Assembly: GCF_002775205.1 (NCBI RefSeq)
Contig: NC_036448.1
Location: 3,622,572-3,686,571 of the forward strand
Length of the DNA: 64,000 bases
Reading direction: 5' to 3'
Source of the DNA: Xiphophorus maculatus
Taxonomy: Eukaryota; Chordata; Actinopteri; Cyprinodontiformes; Poeciliidae
Part shown: one piece after another, positions 32,766 to 45,917 of the stretch
Layout: every line of letters begins with the position of its first letter
How positions within the stretch are numbered: the first letter of the stretch is position 1
The notes under the pieces: generated by a model
The model's database searches: none
What the model saw: the letters and a program-made list of their open reading frames with translations, nothing else
What the model was told of the DNA's origin: nothing
Position numbers and translations under genes: made by a program

Positions 32766-35700
32766 ATAGGGGGGGGGGGGGAGGTATGAATGAATGACCA
32801 AAAAAAAAAAGTTACACAAAAGTGTTTCACTGTAAAGATGGTTTGTAGTGTGTTTTGTTGCAACCTGAAGTGTGAAATAAACTTCAGTGGAGTTTGAAAA
32901 CAAAATATGTGTGTAGGTTTATGTCTGGTTGAACGATGTGTGTGCCCAGTTGATTTTCTTTTTCCTTTTTTGGGGGGGATTTTATTGTAATCCATAGGGG
33001 AGCCCAGAAAATCTTTGGTCTAACTACATATACTTTGCAGCCAATAAACAAAACTTCAGTACAGACGTGGGACTTTATTAAAATTAAAGTTTACAAAACA
33101 GCCTGTGAATTAGTGCTTTAGAATTTATTTGGGAAAAAAAATACTTTAGGGGAAGCCAAGTGTGCTGCATTTTTTTTTTAAAAAAGTTAGCAATAGCATT
33201 AAATGCTAAACAAAAAAAATTGGCTTCGCTATTAGCAGATTAACGGAAGTGTGTGCTGCTCAATGTAGTAGTCTGAAACAGCGCTCACATATGTTGATGC
33301 TGCTGCCGAAACAGAACACAGATACAATCATTTGATGGAGGGAAACATGAAAATAAAGCGAAAACTACAAATGAACACACGAAAAGAACTCTGATCATCT
33401 CACTTATGCCTTACGTGATGTCATCAGATGACTACGGAAGCTTGTCTTTGAAACTTCTTTTTTCTTGATTAAAAAGTCTTTAGTTAGCAAAACAGCAAAA
33501 GCCACATGTCCTACAATTAACAATCTATATGTAGCTTAAGTTCTACTGACTTCACAGAAAAGCTAGGTGTGCAGCTTTAAATATATAATAAATAATCCCT
33601 GTATGGAAAAGAAGAACACAAATACAGCATTCTTTTCACGGCAAAAACGGTTTCATTCTTTTTTCAGGATACCTTTGTTTAGCCGGCGGTCCAGCTGCAG
33701 TCCTTCTTTTTCAGCATGAGATGATGAAATATACTGAAATGCTGTTATGGAGTCCTTGAAATGTGTAGAACAGTAGCAGAAACTGTCCTGCATAATCGTT
33801 GCTGCACGGCTGTTTTATATGACCACTAAACATGAGCTGTGGTAGAAGCACTTTTTACAAATTACAGCATCTACTCATTGGGTTTTGCATAATCAAACAC
33901 ACAACTACGCGCCCCCCCCCCCCCCCCACACACACACACACACATCCTTCTACTTTACAAACGGAGGAATTTGTATTGACTTTTTTATAACTGCATTATG
34001 CCTAACCTAGACTTTTTCCTTAATCCTGAAAATGACTAATCCTAACCTTAATCAAACCTTTATTCACATCATACTGCTAAATCAAACTAGTACAGAGTGT
34101 TAAACTGGACAAAGTCAAATGCCAAAATGCTCCCAAAACACTAAACCGTTCCCTTTAATTCAGCACAGAACTTTCTGTTGTTCAGCAAGATTTTGCCGAG
34201 TTCACACGCTGTAGTGGATTGGCGTCCACTACCGGGGACGCCAATCCTCATTGACTGGAATATTTGTTCTGAGCACAAATGACATTTTAATATTTATTTT
34301 GTTTCCGTACCGCCTTGGGCAGAACGTCCTGTTGCCCCATATAAAACACGCCTGCAGGTCTGAAGCAGGTCATTTAGCAAAACGTGTTTGCATTTTCACA
34401 ATCACTTGCACTGTTTTACTAATTTTCTGCTATTATTGTACATCTATTTTTCTGATATATTTTGTTGTAAATAGTCATCTGTTGTTTTTGTTTTTTTTCC
34501 AATGATCAATACTTGTACATTTAGAAAGAAAAGAGAGAAAAAAACTACTTTGGTTCTCCTAGATCAGAGAACGCTATTTTTTATTTCTGAGAATCCCATC
34601 GTATTTTTCATATTATAATCTTGTATATCAATGTTGTTATTATTCTTTTAAGGTTGCTGTTTTTAAGCTTGGGTTTTTATATATTTTTCACACTTCTTGA
34701 TCTTCAGTGTGATTCTATTCTATTCTATTCTATTCTATTCTATTCTATTCTATTCTATTCTATTCTATTCTATTCTATTCTATTCATTACATCCCAGAAT
34801 CAGCACTGATAAACATCAGAATATCTGTGTGCAAGTAGAAGAAATGTAAAAAAAAAAAAAAAAAACACAAAAAAATAACTGTTCCCATTTGTAAAATTTA
34901 CCTTTTTACACAAGTTAATTAATAATATCATAATATACAATCCCAGTACTATTCAATAACAGATCCGCAGGCTCTTTTCCTCCATCTTTTTAGTTTGTAA
35001 CATTTAAAACTCCACTTTTTTAATCAATTGAATTGTGGCCAATTGCTCCTGTATTGCTTTGATTGTTAAAAGGGGAAAAAAAAGCACAAATCTGTTTCAT
35101 TTTGACTCCATATTAACAAGAAAGTTCCCCCACTTTCTGGCCGGTTCTCTGACAGCCGACAGGAATATGTGCTCCGTCACTCCCACTGCATGAGAAGCTT
35201 TTGGCAGCAGCAGAAGAAGCAGAAGAAGTCTGGAGCGGATTCCTCATGCAGAGTGCCAGGCTTTATGCAACATGTTATTCACTCTTCAGAGACAAATCTT
35301 GTGAGATGACTTGCCTCCTCTTTGTCGCTATAAATCACACTCATCCGTTTTCACCTCCTGTGCACTTGCATGGTGCAGACCCGTGTGCCGCAGGAGGGCA
35401 GACAGAAGGCTTGTCTGCATTATTAGACAGGAAAAACCCAAACTGTGAGGTCTGCTTTTTTGTCAGCAAAGCGCTTTCGCTCTCCAAGAACCTGAACCAG
35501 CACAAAGTCCTTTTGTAAAATAAATAAGATATTGTGTTGCCTGTATGTGACTTTTGCTTATACCTCTGGAACTTTTCAGCATTCGTCGTGACAACGCAAT
35601 AAGCCAAGAAGAAAGCTGCGGGGCGCTATGGGATATAGGTCCAGAAGCGTATTACAAGCTTCAACGCCTTTCGGTCCGGCTCTGAGACGCCTGAAACACT

Positions 35701-36180
35701 TCATCCCAGAGGTTTTAACAGTGCAGACACAGAACCACAAGAACTCCATCTAATTAAAACAGAAACTGTGGAAAGCGCGTGTGTGCGCGCACACAAACGC
35801 GTGCGTGCGTGTGTGTGTGTATGCACCGAATGCACCTGGGAAGACTCAATGTGCTGTTGAACCAAATAGTTGCTGGAACTTTCTGTGGTTGTTTTAAGAA
35901 CTGGAGAACTTACTGACTTTTTTCCCTTTTTTTTTCTTTGCCTCATTGTAATTTGCATTGAACATAGAAATGCTGAGACTGCAAACAGCACCACGAGTTC
36001 AATATTCACTCCAAAGAAATCAGATTTTTCTTTTGATCACACTTCCACCATAAAGTTCAGCAGGGTTTGTTAGGATTTTATGCTCAAATGACCACAAAGA
36101 AGAGCAAACTCCAATGGAACTAGTTTTTATTCTTTCAGATAAAACATATGGAAATATCAAAAGCGTAGCTATATTAGACA
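32766..36180. other. intergenic, no gene seen
   Basis: AT-rich, with poly-C/CA tracts near 33913-33945, a short hairpin (GGATTGGCGTCC and its complement) at 34216-34244, and a pentanucleotide microsatellite at 34712-34785. The frame at 35201-35518 (105 codons) has no recognised domain and is not claimed as a gene. Confidence 0.3.
34712..34785. repeat. (TATTC)n microsatellite
   Basis: About 15 uninterrupted copies of the pentamer. Confidence 0.95.
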
Positions 36181-36223
36181 TTTATTAGCTTTTCGGGGCC
36201 CTGAGTCATTGTGCTGTAAAGGT

Positions 36224-36604
36224 CCATCCAACCATCCATTTTCTGTTCACCCTTGTCCCTAATGGGGTCAGTAGGGTCGCTGGTGTCAATCTCCAGCCTC
36301 GTTCCGGGCGAGAGATGGGGTTCACCCTGGACAGGTCGCCAGTCTGTCGCAGGGCAACACAGAGACATACAGGACAAACAACCATTCACACACACACTCA
36401 CCCGCAGGGAGAATTTAGATAGACCAATTGACCTAACAGTCATGTTTTTGGACTGTGGGAGGAAGCCGGAGTACCCAGGGAGAACCCACGCATGCACAAG
36501 GAGAACATGCAAACTCCACGCAGAAAGACCCCAGGCCGGGAATCGAACCCAGGACCTTCTTGCTGCAAGGCAACAGTGCTACCAACTGAGCCACTGTGCA
36601 GCCC
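36224..36604 (-). mobile_element. full-length tRNA-derived SINE, minus orientation
   Basis: Reverse complement of the element at 10991-11376, from the CCATCC-type tail (plus left end) to the tRNA-like head with GGAATCGAACCC (complement of the B box) and CTGAGCCACTGTGCAGCC. It is flanked by a perfect 14-base target-site duplication TGTGCTGTAAAGGT at 36210-36223 and 36605-36618. Confidence 0.9.
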
Positions 36605-36619
36605 TGTGCTGTAAAGGTG

Positions 36620-38219
36620 CCTGTCAATAAAATAACACCTGTTGCGACTGTTTTGAATTACATCCTTGTCGCCTTTGCACATTTCCAACCTCGTTCTACA
36701 CCTGCTTATCCTGGTGGGGCGGGGCCTGGTGGAGGTCGCGTCAATGTGTGAGAGGTCAGCAGAGTCTCTGCAGGAGGCAGCAGGAGGGCTCTGCATATCT
36801 ACAGACTGACAAGTCTTCACATTCCGCTTTTCAAAGTAGCTCAATCTGTTTGGGTTCATTGTTCAAAGTCTCATTTTCACCATGTCATTCATTCATTCAT
36901 TCATTGATAAATATTGCATAATTCAACCTAAATATGCAGCTAGCAAGCTAGTATTTGGCTTCTAACTAAATTTTTCGTTAGCTCCATCCTACATATTTAG
37001 CAAGTAACAAGGTAACTATTTTCTTTAGTTTGGAACTAAACATTAAAATGAAGTTAGCAAACTAAATATTGAATTTGTAAATGAATTATTTAGCAATTAT
37101 TCAGTTTATCACATAAATATTTTGTCTCAAAATGTAGTTTGCAAGCGAAATATTTAGCTCGAAACCAAATATTTAGGTAGGAAGCGCAATATTTACTTCA
37201 TGCTGTTCCCAACAAGTTACCACCCTGGGTGGTTGCCCATGTTGCCCATATCAGAAACCGCTACTCCCTTTAATACCCTTCAGATTCATTCTTTTCACTC
37301 AGTTTTTGCACTTGTGCTTCATGTTAGTCATATTTTTCATTTTGATTTATTAAATTTTCCACCAATCCAGCATAATCCAGCTCAAATTAATTATAAGATG
37401 ACCATAATATCTGTGTATGAGCTCAGAAAGCTGATCTGAAGGACATTACAGGGTTCGGCCTGCCTTAGCAAAACCATTTGTACTCTTTATGTCGACCAGT
37501 TGGTCTATGTCAGTCACATCCCATCACATGTGTATCAATATCTGTTGGAGTAAAGCTTTATTTTAGTAGACGGATGCAGCGAAGAGCCTGAAAGGGCTCA
37601 TTCAAGGCTCGGCCTGTCTGCGTTTGATGTGTGTGAAACTGAAAAAGAGGCGAAGAAATGGGGCTGCAGCTCAGCTCGCTGCTGGCTCAGCAGGAGCTAT
37701 TTCAAGTTCCCGAGAAACAAAGCAGCAGCAGCATCGCCTTTCATGTCCAGCGTACACGTTTCACCTCCAAACGGAAACACAGGCTGCACTGTGTGGTTAT
37801 ATTTAGGCTTCACCTCCAATAATGAACCCACGTTCCTGACCGTCCGCCCCCTTCATTCTTTCTCATCCTGTCGTTTTTTTGTTTTGTTTTGTTTTGGGGG
37901 GGTTTTTTTGGCCCGAGGTTTAATTAAAGGGGAAAGCTTCCTGCAGTTCTGCTTTAAGAGAGTTTGATTTTTTTTGCTGCAGCTGCAGGGAGATGGACTC
38001 GTATAATCTTACAAACCAAATAGGATACGCACAGACTGCAGCCAAGACTGGCGGGGGTCAGCCAGGAATAATCCCCGCTCTGGTCAGACTGTTGAGGAAA
38101 TGACTGCTTACAGAGAGTTAGAGGACAGAAAAATAGCTGGAAGGCCGAGAAGAAATAAACAAGCCCTTCATTATTCTGAAAGGCGGTTCGTCAAGCGAGC
38201 ACACAGGGGTTGTGCTCAT
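36620..38219. other. intergenic, no gene seen
   Basis: A run of short AT-rich imperfect repeats containing TTAGCAAG/CTAAATATT words lies at about 36930-37200, and a T-rich tract near 37870-37910. No exon was recognised. Confidence 0.3.
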
Positions 38220-38985
38220 ATTTATTCACTTAAATATCTGGTATAACACCAATACTTATTTATTGCTTGTTTGATAAAAAATTTTTATATACTTTATTAA
38301 CTTTATTAATTGCTTGAATGGATTTCTGTCCATTTTGTTCGTTACCTTTCATGACATTTTTTTTAACACCTTTCATTCATTTACAAATTTATTTTTATTT
38401 TATTGATTGGTTGATTGATTTCTATTAAAACATTTTTTGATTGTCTCATGAAGTTTTTTTCAACTTTGCCTTTATTTGTTTGTTTATTTACTTATTTAGT
38501 TAATTTGTTTTCATTAAAAAGTCCTAATTTTTTTTATGACATTGTTATTAACTTATTTTATTAATTTGATATCTTGGTTGATTGATTTTTACAAATTTTT
38601 TCATTATCTTATATGAACTTTCTACTAACCTTTATTTACTTATGTATTTTTGTTGTTGTTGATTGGTTCATTAATTTCTATTTCAAAGAGATCATGATTT
38701 TTTTTTAAAGGTTTTTGTCAACTTTTTAAATGCATTTATGTATTTATTGGTTGATTGATTTCCAGAAAACCTTTTTATTATTTTATGGTGTTTTCATTAA
38801 ATCAACTTTACTTATTTATTTATTGGTTGATTGACTTCTATAAAAAATATTATTTTTTAATGATGTTTATATAAAATTAACTTTATTTTATTGATTGGCT
38901 GAGTTCCATACTGTTTTCCATGATCATTTCTGACGTTATTAACTTTTATTTATTTATTTATTTATTTGATTGATTTATCCTTCAA
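38220..38985. repeat. degenerate AT-rich tandem repeat
   Basis: Words of the type TTATTTATTGGTTGATTGATT, TTCTATTAAAA and TTTTATGA-GTT recur roughly every 100-140 bases in the same order, at about 38395, 38570, 38650, 38740, 38815 and 38890. This indicates an old tandem array that has decayed. Confidence 0.5.
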
Positions 38986-40177
38986 CTCAGACGCCCTGAT
39001 GCTGTTGTAAATTCCTAGTTTAACACCAAGTGCAGTAGCAAAAAAGTAATATTGGATAGTACAAAAATGGTTACCGTGGAAACTTAGCACAGATTTGTGG
39101 ACAGACCATGCAAGATTTGGCAAGTGGCTCCGTTTGCTTGGGTCTGAGATGTGACAGGTGCTGCTCCAGCTCAGGTGAAATTTGATCTTCAGCATCCAAA
39201 GAAAAAGAGAAACATATTTCTGTTTACTGCATACTTTGTAATATATTGCATCAAATATTGCTTGTTGCTTTTAATCCTTCATAACCTCTGCTGCCTGCGT
39301 TAATGCAGAATGCAAATAGGATTCTATCTGCAACATCTGCTGAGTGTTATGAAATGAATATAGTTTGTCAATAGAAAAGTTGTAACAACTTTTCAACAAA
39401 ATAAATCATCCTGAAAAGGAACTTCACTGGCGCTAACCTGAAATCAAAGAAACAAACAAATGAAAAACAAAAACAAAACTTGTGCTGCACTGACACCTTG
39501 TGGCCAAATTTAGCCACATTCGTGAGTCCAAGTGTTTGACATTCAAGTTGTTCTTTTGTGACATTTGAAGACAGGGGATATTTGAAATCTTAAAGTTCTG
39601 GCTTTGAAGCTGTGCCCTCCCTGCAGACCTCCTCATACAAGTATAGAACTGGACGCAAACAGTCATGGTCACTTATTCAGAGTGATGTAGCAAGACCGGC
39701 TGGTTTTGAGCAGGACTTGCATTGTGGAGAGAACTCACATGACGGTGCTAGGTATGGCAGGCATCCCGATCACTTGGGGTAAGAGTTTAAACGAGTGGTG
39801 GCCAGCTGCTCTCCCTTGCCACCCAGACCTTGTTGGGAGAGCCACTGCTGACACTTGAAGTCCAAAGACCGGATTATCTCAACAGTCCAGCGGCAGGAGG
39901 TGAAATCTCTCCGACTGTACGTATTACCACCTTTATTTCATTTTGGCTGATACTAGTCACTTGGCACAGCTGGGGACTTATGCTTAGCTTTATGGGGATG
40001 TAGGAGGATATTAAAGCAAGCGCATGGCTGGAGATAGTGATCATAGATAAGTCAAGTCATTTACTGGAAATCTGCAGCTACATTTTCCAAACTAGCGTAC
40101 TAAGTAATTCAGAACAGGCTATTCTAGAATTCAAACAAATCATTTTGAGACACAAACATTTGTCAGGAGTCCGTTAA
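38986..40177. other. intergenic, no gene seen
   Basis: No recognisable gene, RNA or named repeat was found in this stretch. Confidence 0.3.
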
Positions 40178-40880
40178 AACACCAGTATGTAACTCTTACT
40201 TTAAAATAAATAAAAATTCTATATATTTGTTGTCACTATGTTGTGACAGTACGAGACAGACAATCTGTGAAAAAAACCTAGCTCCTTTGCCTTCTCCCAG
40301 GGCTAACTAGAATCAACCAATCAGAGCCAGGAGGAGGGTCTTAGTGCTGTCAATCATGCCCTTCCTCACTTGTTCTCTACTAGCATTGCCTGGTCATAAA
40401 TGCTAAGCCTAGTTAGCGATTATCAGACCTAATGACCACCGATGACGGCGCTTAAGCGACTTTCCTGTAATGGTGAGTTGTTTCTCCGTCCTTAGCACAT
40501 TTAACAACACGTTCATGAGGTTGATTGACAGCGCTAAGACCCTCCTCCAGTCTGTCGCAGGGCAACACAGAGACAGACAGGAGAAACAATCATGCACACA
40601 CACACCCCACACACACCTAGGGAGAATTTAGAGAGACTAATTAACCTAACAGTCATGTTTTTGGACTGTGGGAGGAACCCGGAGAACCCGGAGAGAACCC
40701 ACACATGAACAGGGAGAACATGCAAACTCAGTGCAGAAAGACCCCGGGTCGGGAATTGAACCCAGGACCTTCTTCTACAAGGCAACAGTGCTACCAGCTG
40801 AGCCACTGTGCAGCCTGATAGTTTTAACAAACATGTGAAAAACATATTTTTTTGTTATAAAAGTTACAAAGTGTCTCTTT
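40178..40880. mobile_element. CCAAT-bearing MITE family, copy 3, interrupted by a SINE
   Basis: The left end reads CCAGTATGTAACTCTTACTTT and the right end, inverted, TATAAAAGTTACAAAGTG. Internal units carry CAACCAATCAGAGCCAGGAG and GATTGACAGCGCTAAGACCC. A truncated SINE (40549-40815) replaces the part after CCCTCCTCC. Confidence 0.6.
40549..40815 (-). mobile_element. truncated SINE inside MITE
   Basis: Same family as 36224-36604, head intact (GGAATTGAACCCAGGACC, then GAGCCACTGTGCAGCC), but the 3' tail with ATGG repeats is missing. The join to the MITE lies in CCTCCTCC|AGTCTGTCGCAGGG. Confidence 0.8.
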
Positions 40881-41394
40881 AAGCCACCACAGTTCAGCTA
40901 CACTGATACTTTTTTAAAGTTAGAATTTAATTGGTAATATTAGTATTTGCATTTAATTTTGGTTCAGTAAGGTGAATTCTGTTTTTGAGTTAGTTTAGCT
41001 GCTGAAAGACAGAATTTCTGAAACAGGCAATAGACCTTGATGTGGTTTTCCTGGGTTCGATTCCAGTCTTGGGTTACTTGCCGCTATTCCTGGCTCTTTC
41101 CAGTCAAATTACTGTTCAATACATGCCACAAGAGTCCAAAAAATTTTACATGTTACCTTTAGTATGTTACTCAAATGAATTATTTAAATAGCTCAAATAA
41201 TTTAGGTAGATCGACAAAATAAGTTGTACACTCCAGTTGTTCTAAAAACTAACATCTGTATGGTCAACATTTAATCAATATGTCGTAATTGCATGTATTT
41301 AATATTCCTCAATCCAGACAGATATTCTCTAATATATATTTGAAAAATACAAGCTACAACTGATCAACAGCACTTGCTGATAAACTGGAGAAGT

Positions 41395-42230
41395 TGGTGG
41401 GGTTTCCACTAACGTGTTTCAAACTTTGACAGACCAGGACTACTTTGTGACACTTGGTACTTATACATCTGGGCAAACACAATTTAATTCTGGGGTTCCT
41501 CAAGGCTCCATTCTCAGTCCTGTTTTATTTAATCTCCCAGCTCAGATTATAAAGTACTACAACGTCCCTAACCATCAGTACGCTGATGATAGGCACGTTT
41601 ATATCTCTGTTTTTGCATGACCAACAGTTCACAGCTGTGTTTGAGTTGGTGTGTCCATAAAATCAGTGAATAAATAGGTCAGAACTTCCTCCAGACTAAA
41701 GTAGTTAAGATATAAAACATTTTTAAAAATCATTGTTTTTGGACCCAAAATTTCAAGTATAGAGGTTATCCAGCACTTAATGGACTTGGTGGGGCTAAAA
41801 ATCACAAAGCATACAAGAAACATAATTCTTACTTTGAACTCAGATTAAAATTTGATCAAACATAAAATGTGCTATTAAATCATCTTATGACAATCTGAAA
41901 AACATGGCAAGAATAAATGGTTTCCTTCCAAAACAGGTAATTAAAAAAATTGCTGCGTGCTTTATTTCAGACATTAAAGGTTTCTACTGGAATAGTAGAA
42001 AATTTTGTAAATTAATACAAAAAAAGGGGTTTGGAAGCTTGCCTTGCTTGGCTCACAATGAAAGTCTGTTGCTAAAATTCTTGCTCCAGCACAGAACCAC
42101 AAGTCCCACAACAGTTTCTGAATTGTATTTATTCACATACAACCCAAGTAAACACATCGCTCTTACCCTTCTATTCTGAGCACTTTGCCCCACGCTGCAA
42201 TGGCTTATGGGCCTTTTCTGCACAAGAAAG
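41395..42230 (+). mobile_element. decayed LINE with reverse transcriptase fragment
   Basis: The frame at 41414-41620 contains SGVPQGSILSPVLFNL and, after a short gap, HQYADDRHVYIS. These are the reverse transcriptase 'G-V-P-Q-G-S' and 'Y-A-D-D' active-site blocks of a non-LTR retrotransposon. The next stretch resembles the region after the YADD box (LQTKV-type, then VFGPK around 41735-41752) but contains stops. Only about 0.8 kb remains and it cannot be active. Confidence 0.8.
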
Positions 42231-43254
42231 GCATCTTAATAATAAGACAGAGCATAAAACTGATTTGAGCAGGGCTCTCTTTCTTTTGGCCACGCATGCA
42301 GATGCTTGCGGATTGTTGTGCAGAGAGTGGGTTTTATAGCAAACATGTCTGATTTTGTTCCGATGTGAGATGTGTTGCTAAGCTCTCAGCAATGTTTTGT
42401 CCCTTCTGTGAAATGTGGGGGGGGGGGAAAAGTGACATAAATGTGAAAATTAGTTATCTAAAAGACCCTTGCTCATTATTCTGCAGGTTGCTTACAGGAT
42501 TTTATTCAGTAAGACAAAAACAACAAATTAAGGCAGCTTCTTTAAATCAAATTAGGATCTGCAAAAATGTCTTACTTTTCTGGATGAACTACATGAGCAA
42601 ACTGGTAAGCAATGCAATTAATATTATTCATATACTCATGTATACATACAATTAACATTTAATGCACAGCATTTAAGACTGAGTTCTTGCTAACAGTAAC
42701 AAGAAGACTGACAGAAAATAGTTCCAACAACAAGGCTCTCTGCTGAAGCAGTGGAAGGGGCCTCGGCGCCCCCTACGTGTGTGTTCTCACACAAAAGACG
42801 GCACTTAATTGAAACCCATTGAAGTTCCTAAGGTTCACTGATGAAACCCCTCGTTGAGTCTGCGTGGAGACGGGGAGCCGGAGAACTTTCCACACACTCC
42901 CTGTTCTTTCTGTCCAAATCCAACCCAATTTATTCATGAAGGGCATCTGAAAAACAGAAGTTAGCCCAAAGTGTTGTACGAAAATAAGGCAAAAAAAAAG
43001 AATAAAAGTCAAGAACAAAACAACACTCACCCCCAGAAACAAAGGCATTAAAAAGAACATCTCTATTCATACCGGAGCCAACGCTATTAGAAAAAGATGT
43101 GTTGCTAAATCAAAAGAGACTTAAAGACAGGAAGCAAAGACGTCGGTCTAATATTCAAAGGCGATGAATTCCAAAGTTTGGGAGCCACAACAGAATGAGC
43201 TTGTTCTCCTCTCAGTGGTCAGCTGAGGGGAAGGGAGATAACGCTGGAGTACGA
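42231..43254. other. repeat-rich intergenic stretch
   Basis: About 42681-42775 has the order TGAGTTCTTGCTAA ... GCTGAAGCAGTGGAAGGG, which recurs at about 61935-62000. At about 42905-43060 a TTTATTCATGAAGGGCATCT/AAAGTGTTGTACG-type dispersed repeat is present. No gene is seen. Confidence 0.35.
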
Positions 43255-43480
43255 CCAATTCAATTCAATTCAGTCCGATACACTTATATCACCAGTTCAC
43301 AACAAATGTCGTCTCGAGACACTTTTAAAAAAGAAAATCATTTCAGTTCCGTCACGCATACATTCCTATTGATCCTAGTTGTCAAACAGTTCAGCATATT
43401 TGGTTAATTATTCACAGTAGTTTAAACCGTTTCTATATAAGTGAACCCAGCAGATCGCAGTGAGCCATTGGCACATTGTC
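43255..43480 (+). mobile_element. dispersed 'ATTCAATTCAATTCAG' repeat
   Basis: ATTCAATTCAATTCAGTCCG, ATATCACCAGTTCACAACAA, TGTCGTCTCGAGACACTTTT and CTATATAAGTGAACCCAGCA occur in the order of a very common fish dispersed repeat. It is noncoding and of uncertain class. Confidence 0.55.
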
Positions 43481-43528
43481 GACCGTAGATAACATTAGGT
43501 TGCTACGATCCACATCTGTGGGGAGCGG

Positions 43529-44105
43529 TACGGTGGCCCTGAAGAGCAAACCACGACAACAAATCACTCAACTGTGAGGATGTTGGTACTGTGTGTTTAT
43601 TAGTTAATTTAGTCCCTGTGCTGTCGTGTCTAGCCCGACTGGTTCCAGCTGTCTCTTGTTCCCCTGTGTATTTAACCTCACCTGTGTCTCCTGCTCCCCG
43701 TTGGATCCTAGCTTGTCGTTCCTTGTCATAGTTCTTGTCATTGTGCTGGCGTTGGTCGTCATTGTATGTCTTCCTGAGTTAGCGATCTAGTCCGGTTCCT
43801 TACCTGCATTTTCCAAGTGTTGTGAACCTTGCGGACTTCATTAAACTCACTCCTTCCTCTTACCCTGGGTCTCACCGTGCCTAAATCCTCATCTACAGAC
43901 CACAATTGTAAAACACAACAGCATATTCAAAAACACAACAATATTAAGTAAGCACCTCTTCTGCTTTGTTAATATCATCATGTTTTCCTAATTTGTAGTT
44001 GTGCTTAGTTAATATCTTCTTGTTTTTGAATATTTTCTTGTGCTTTTCATTTTGTAGTTGTGTTTAGTTATTTGCTGAAGTGGTTTGCACTTCAGGGCCA
44101 CCGTA
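43529..44105. mobile_element. TIR element (MITE) with an inserted LTR-like segment
   Basis: The termini TACGGTGGCCCTGAAGAGCA (continuing AACCAC) at 43529-43554 and its complement at 44080-44105 match at 25 of 26 positions. Inside, AACACAACA words of the MITE are split by an LTR-like block at about 43573-43908. Flanking TA on both sides fits a TA target, but the superfamily is not certain. Confidence 0.75.
43573..43908 (+). mobile_element. LTR-like insertion
   Basis: The block starts TGTGAGGATGTTGG, contains CCCCTGTGTATTTAACCTC (a TATA-like promoter word used in fish LTRs) and CTTCATTAAACTCACTCCTT (3' processing stretch), and ends ACAGACCACA. This fits a solo LTR. Flanks CAACT and CAATT may be a damaged target-site duplication. 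Confidence 0.45.
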
Positions 44106-45194
44106 GATCAGTGGTGGTCCTCACACCTCCGTCTGGAGACTGTCCCTCCAAGAAGGGCCCAGCAGTATTTGGTTGCATTTCACGGGGCAGCATAAGAAGT
44201 ACGGCCCATTTTGGAGGCATTGATCAGAATCTTTTCTGCCATTGTTATATCAGGCGAGAGATACAAAGCTCTGGTAGTAAAAACCAACAGTCATAGACAA
44301 GGTTTTGTCACCAAGGCAGTCTCTATGACGATCGCAATGAACACTTAACAGCCAGATGGTTAGGATCTAGGAAAACAATAAAGGTAAAGCATAATGTGCA
44401 TATTTACACTATTCTAAACGTTCTTCCAAACTGCTGTACCCCCCACATGCGTTTTCTCTGCCGATGTCAAATAATTGTATTCGATCAGTATAGAGTTTCC
44501 ACTGACTCTCATCACAAAAACCTTTGGCTAACTCCCGGCTGCCTTCCACATATCAGCCAGTCGTTCATTTAAATCAAATTTATTGCTGTTATTTATGGGA
44601 CCAACGCCGGACGGATTGAGACAATTCCCCCGTTTTCAAAATACCATCGCTGTGGACTCGATGACTACGTGTTGACAGCACAAATGTTGGGGATAAAGAA
44701 GGTCGGTATTCCACCCTTGACCTCATCAGCGTCAACACCTTCCCTCTCTAGCTATTTTGTTTGCCCTTTGGAGGATTTCTTTGTGTTAGAAATGAGATGT
44801 TTACCTGGGAACCACAAGAGTGTTTTCAGGGCTGGCAAAAAAAGCTTTATCCTCCACTGAATGAGCTTCCCAACGAATAAATTGTGTTACACAGGCAAAA
44901 TCTATCAAAGGTAAATTCTTATTTGACATTTTTTTGACTTAACTTACTCTGCAGCCCAGAACAGAGGTAATAAATGGGAGAGAATTCATTACAAGAGCCG
45001 AACATAAAACCGTAATTTTTCACAGGACTTTCCAGCAGTCTCGCCGCTGCTGCGCTTCGGCAAGTGGAGGAGCTCCAAGGTCATCAGGAAAGATGTTTTT
45101 TGTGGCAGGGGCCAGAAATGCTGCAGAATCAGAGGAGGTAGGTGCTGTGTTCAATATATTTACACTGAGAAATGCAAAAAAATAAAATAAAAAA
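44106..45194. other. intergenic, no gene seen
   Basis: No gene is supported. The short frames in this stretch have no recognised domain. Confidence 0.3.
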
Positions 45195-45490
45195 TCTGTT
45201 TTTTCCACATTTATTAAAACTGTGACCATGTTGTGACAGTTTGCTAAGAGTCTGATAATCTGTGGAAAAAAATCAAATCCTCCCTGAGCTGCTATTGCTG
45301 TCTGAAGAAATACACCGGTCCCTGTCAAAAACAACCAATCACAGCCAGGAGGAGGGGCTTAGCGCTGTCAGTCATCCTCATGTTGTCCCTGCTAAAACCT
45401 TTTATCTGTTGTCATCAGTGGCTATGCTAACTAGAAACAACCAATCAGAGCCAGAGGGCAGATCTCAGCGCTGTCAATCACTATTTCATG
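45195..45490. mobile_element. CCAAT-bearing MITE family, copy 4 (partial)
   Basis: TATTAAAACTGTGACCATGTTGTGACAG, AACCAATCACAGCCAGGAGG and a second AACCAATCAGAGCCAGAGGG are present. Terminal repeats are not both visible. Confidence 0.55.
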
Positions 45491-45917
45491 TGGCGTAGCT
45501 CATCTCTCTCCGTTTTACCCCATTGCTATCTGCTTTTTTTTTTTTGCTAAGTTTCATTTCCATCTTACCTGGAAATATGCTTTTATTTCCAGGTGCCTCT
45601 GTCCTACTAGATGCACCTCTATGACACAGTGACCACCAGACCAGTACCTGTCTGCACACGAGCGTAAAACGGCGATGCCCAACACAAAATACATCATGAC
45701 TGAACACAGGACCATCCCGAGTCCGAGGAGAATGGCTCGGTCTTCTCCGGGTTAGACAGCAGTCACCGTTTTCTTCTTGTCCAAAATATCCACCTCTCGA
45801 AACTTCTGGTAAATCGACCTAAGAGCAGAAGGTTAAACGGCATCATTTTTTAAAATGTTTTTTTAGAAGGCTAAAACAGAGACAAACATTTAAAAAAAAA
45901 AAGAAAAAATGTGGTCA

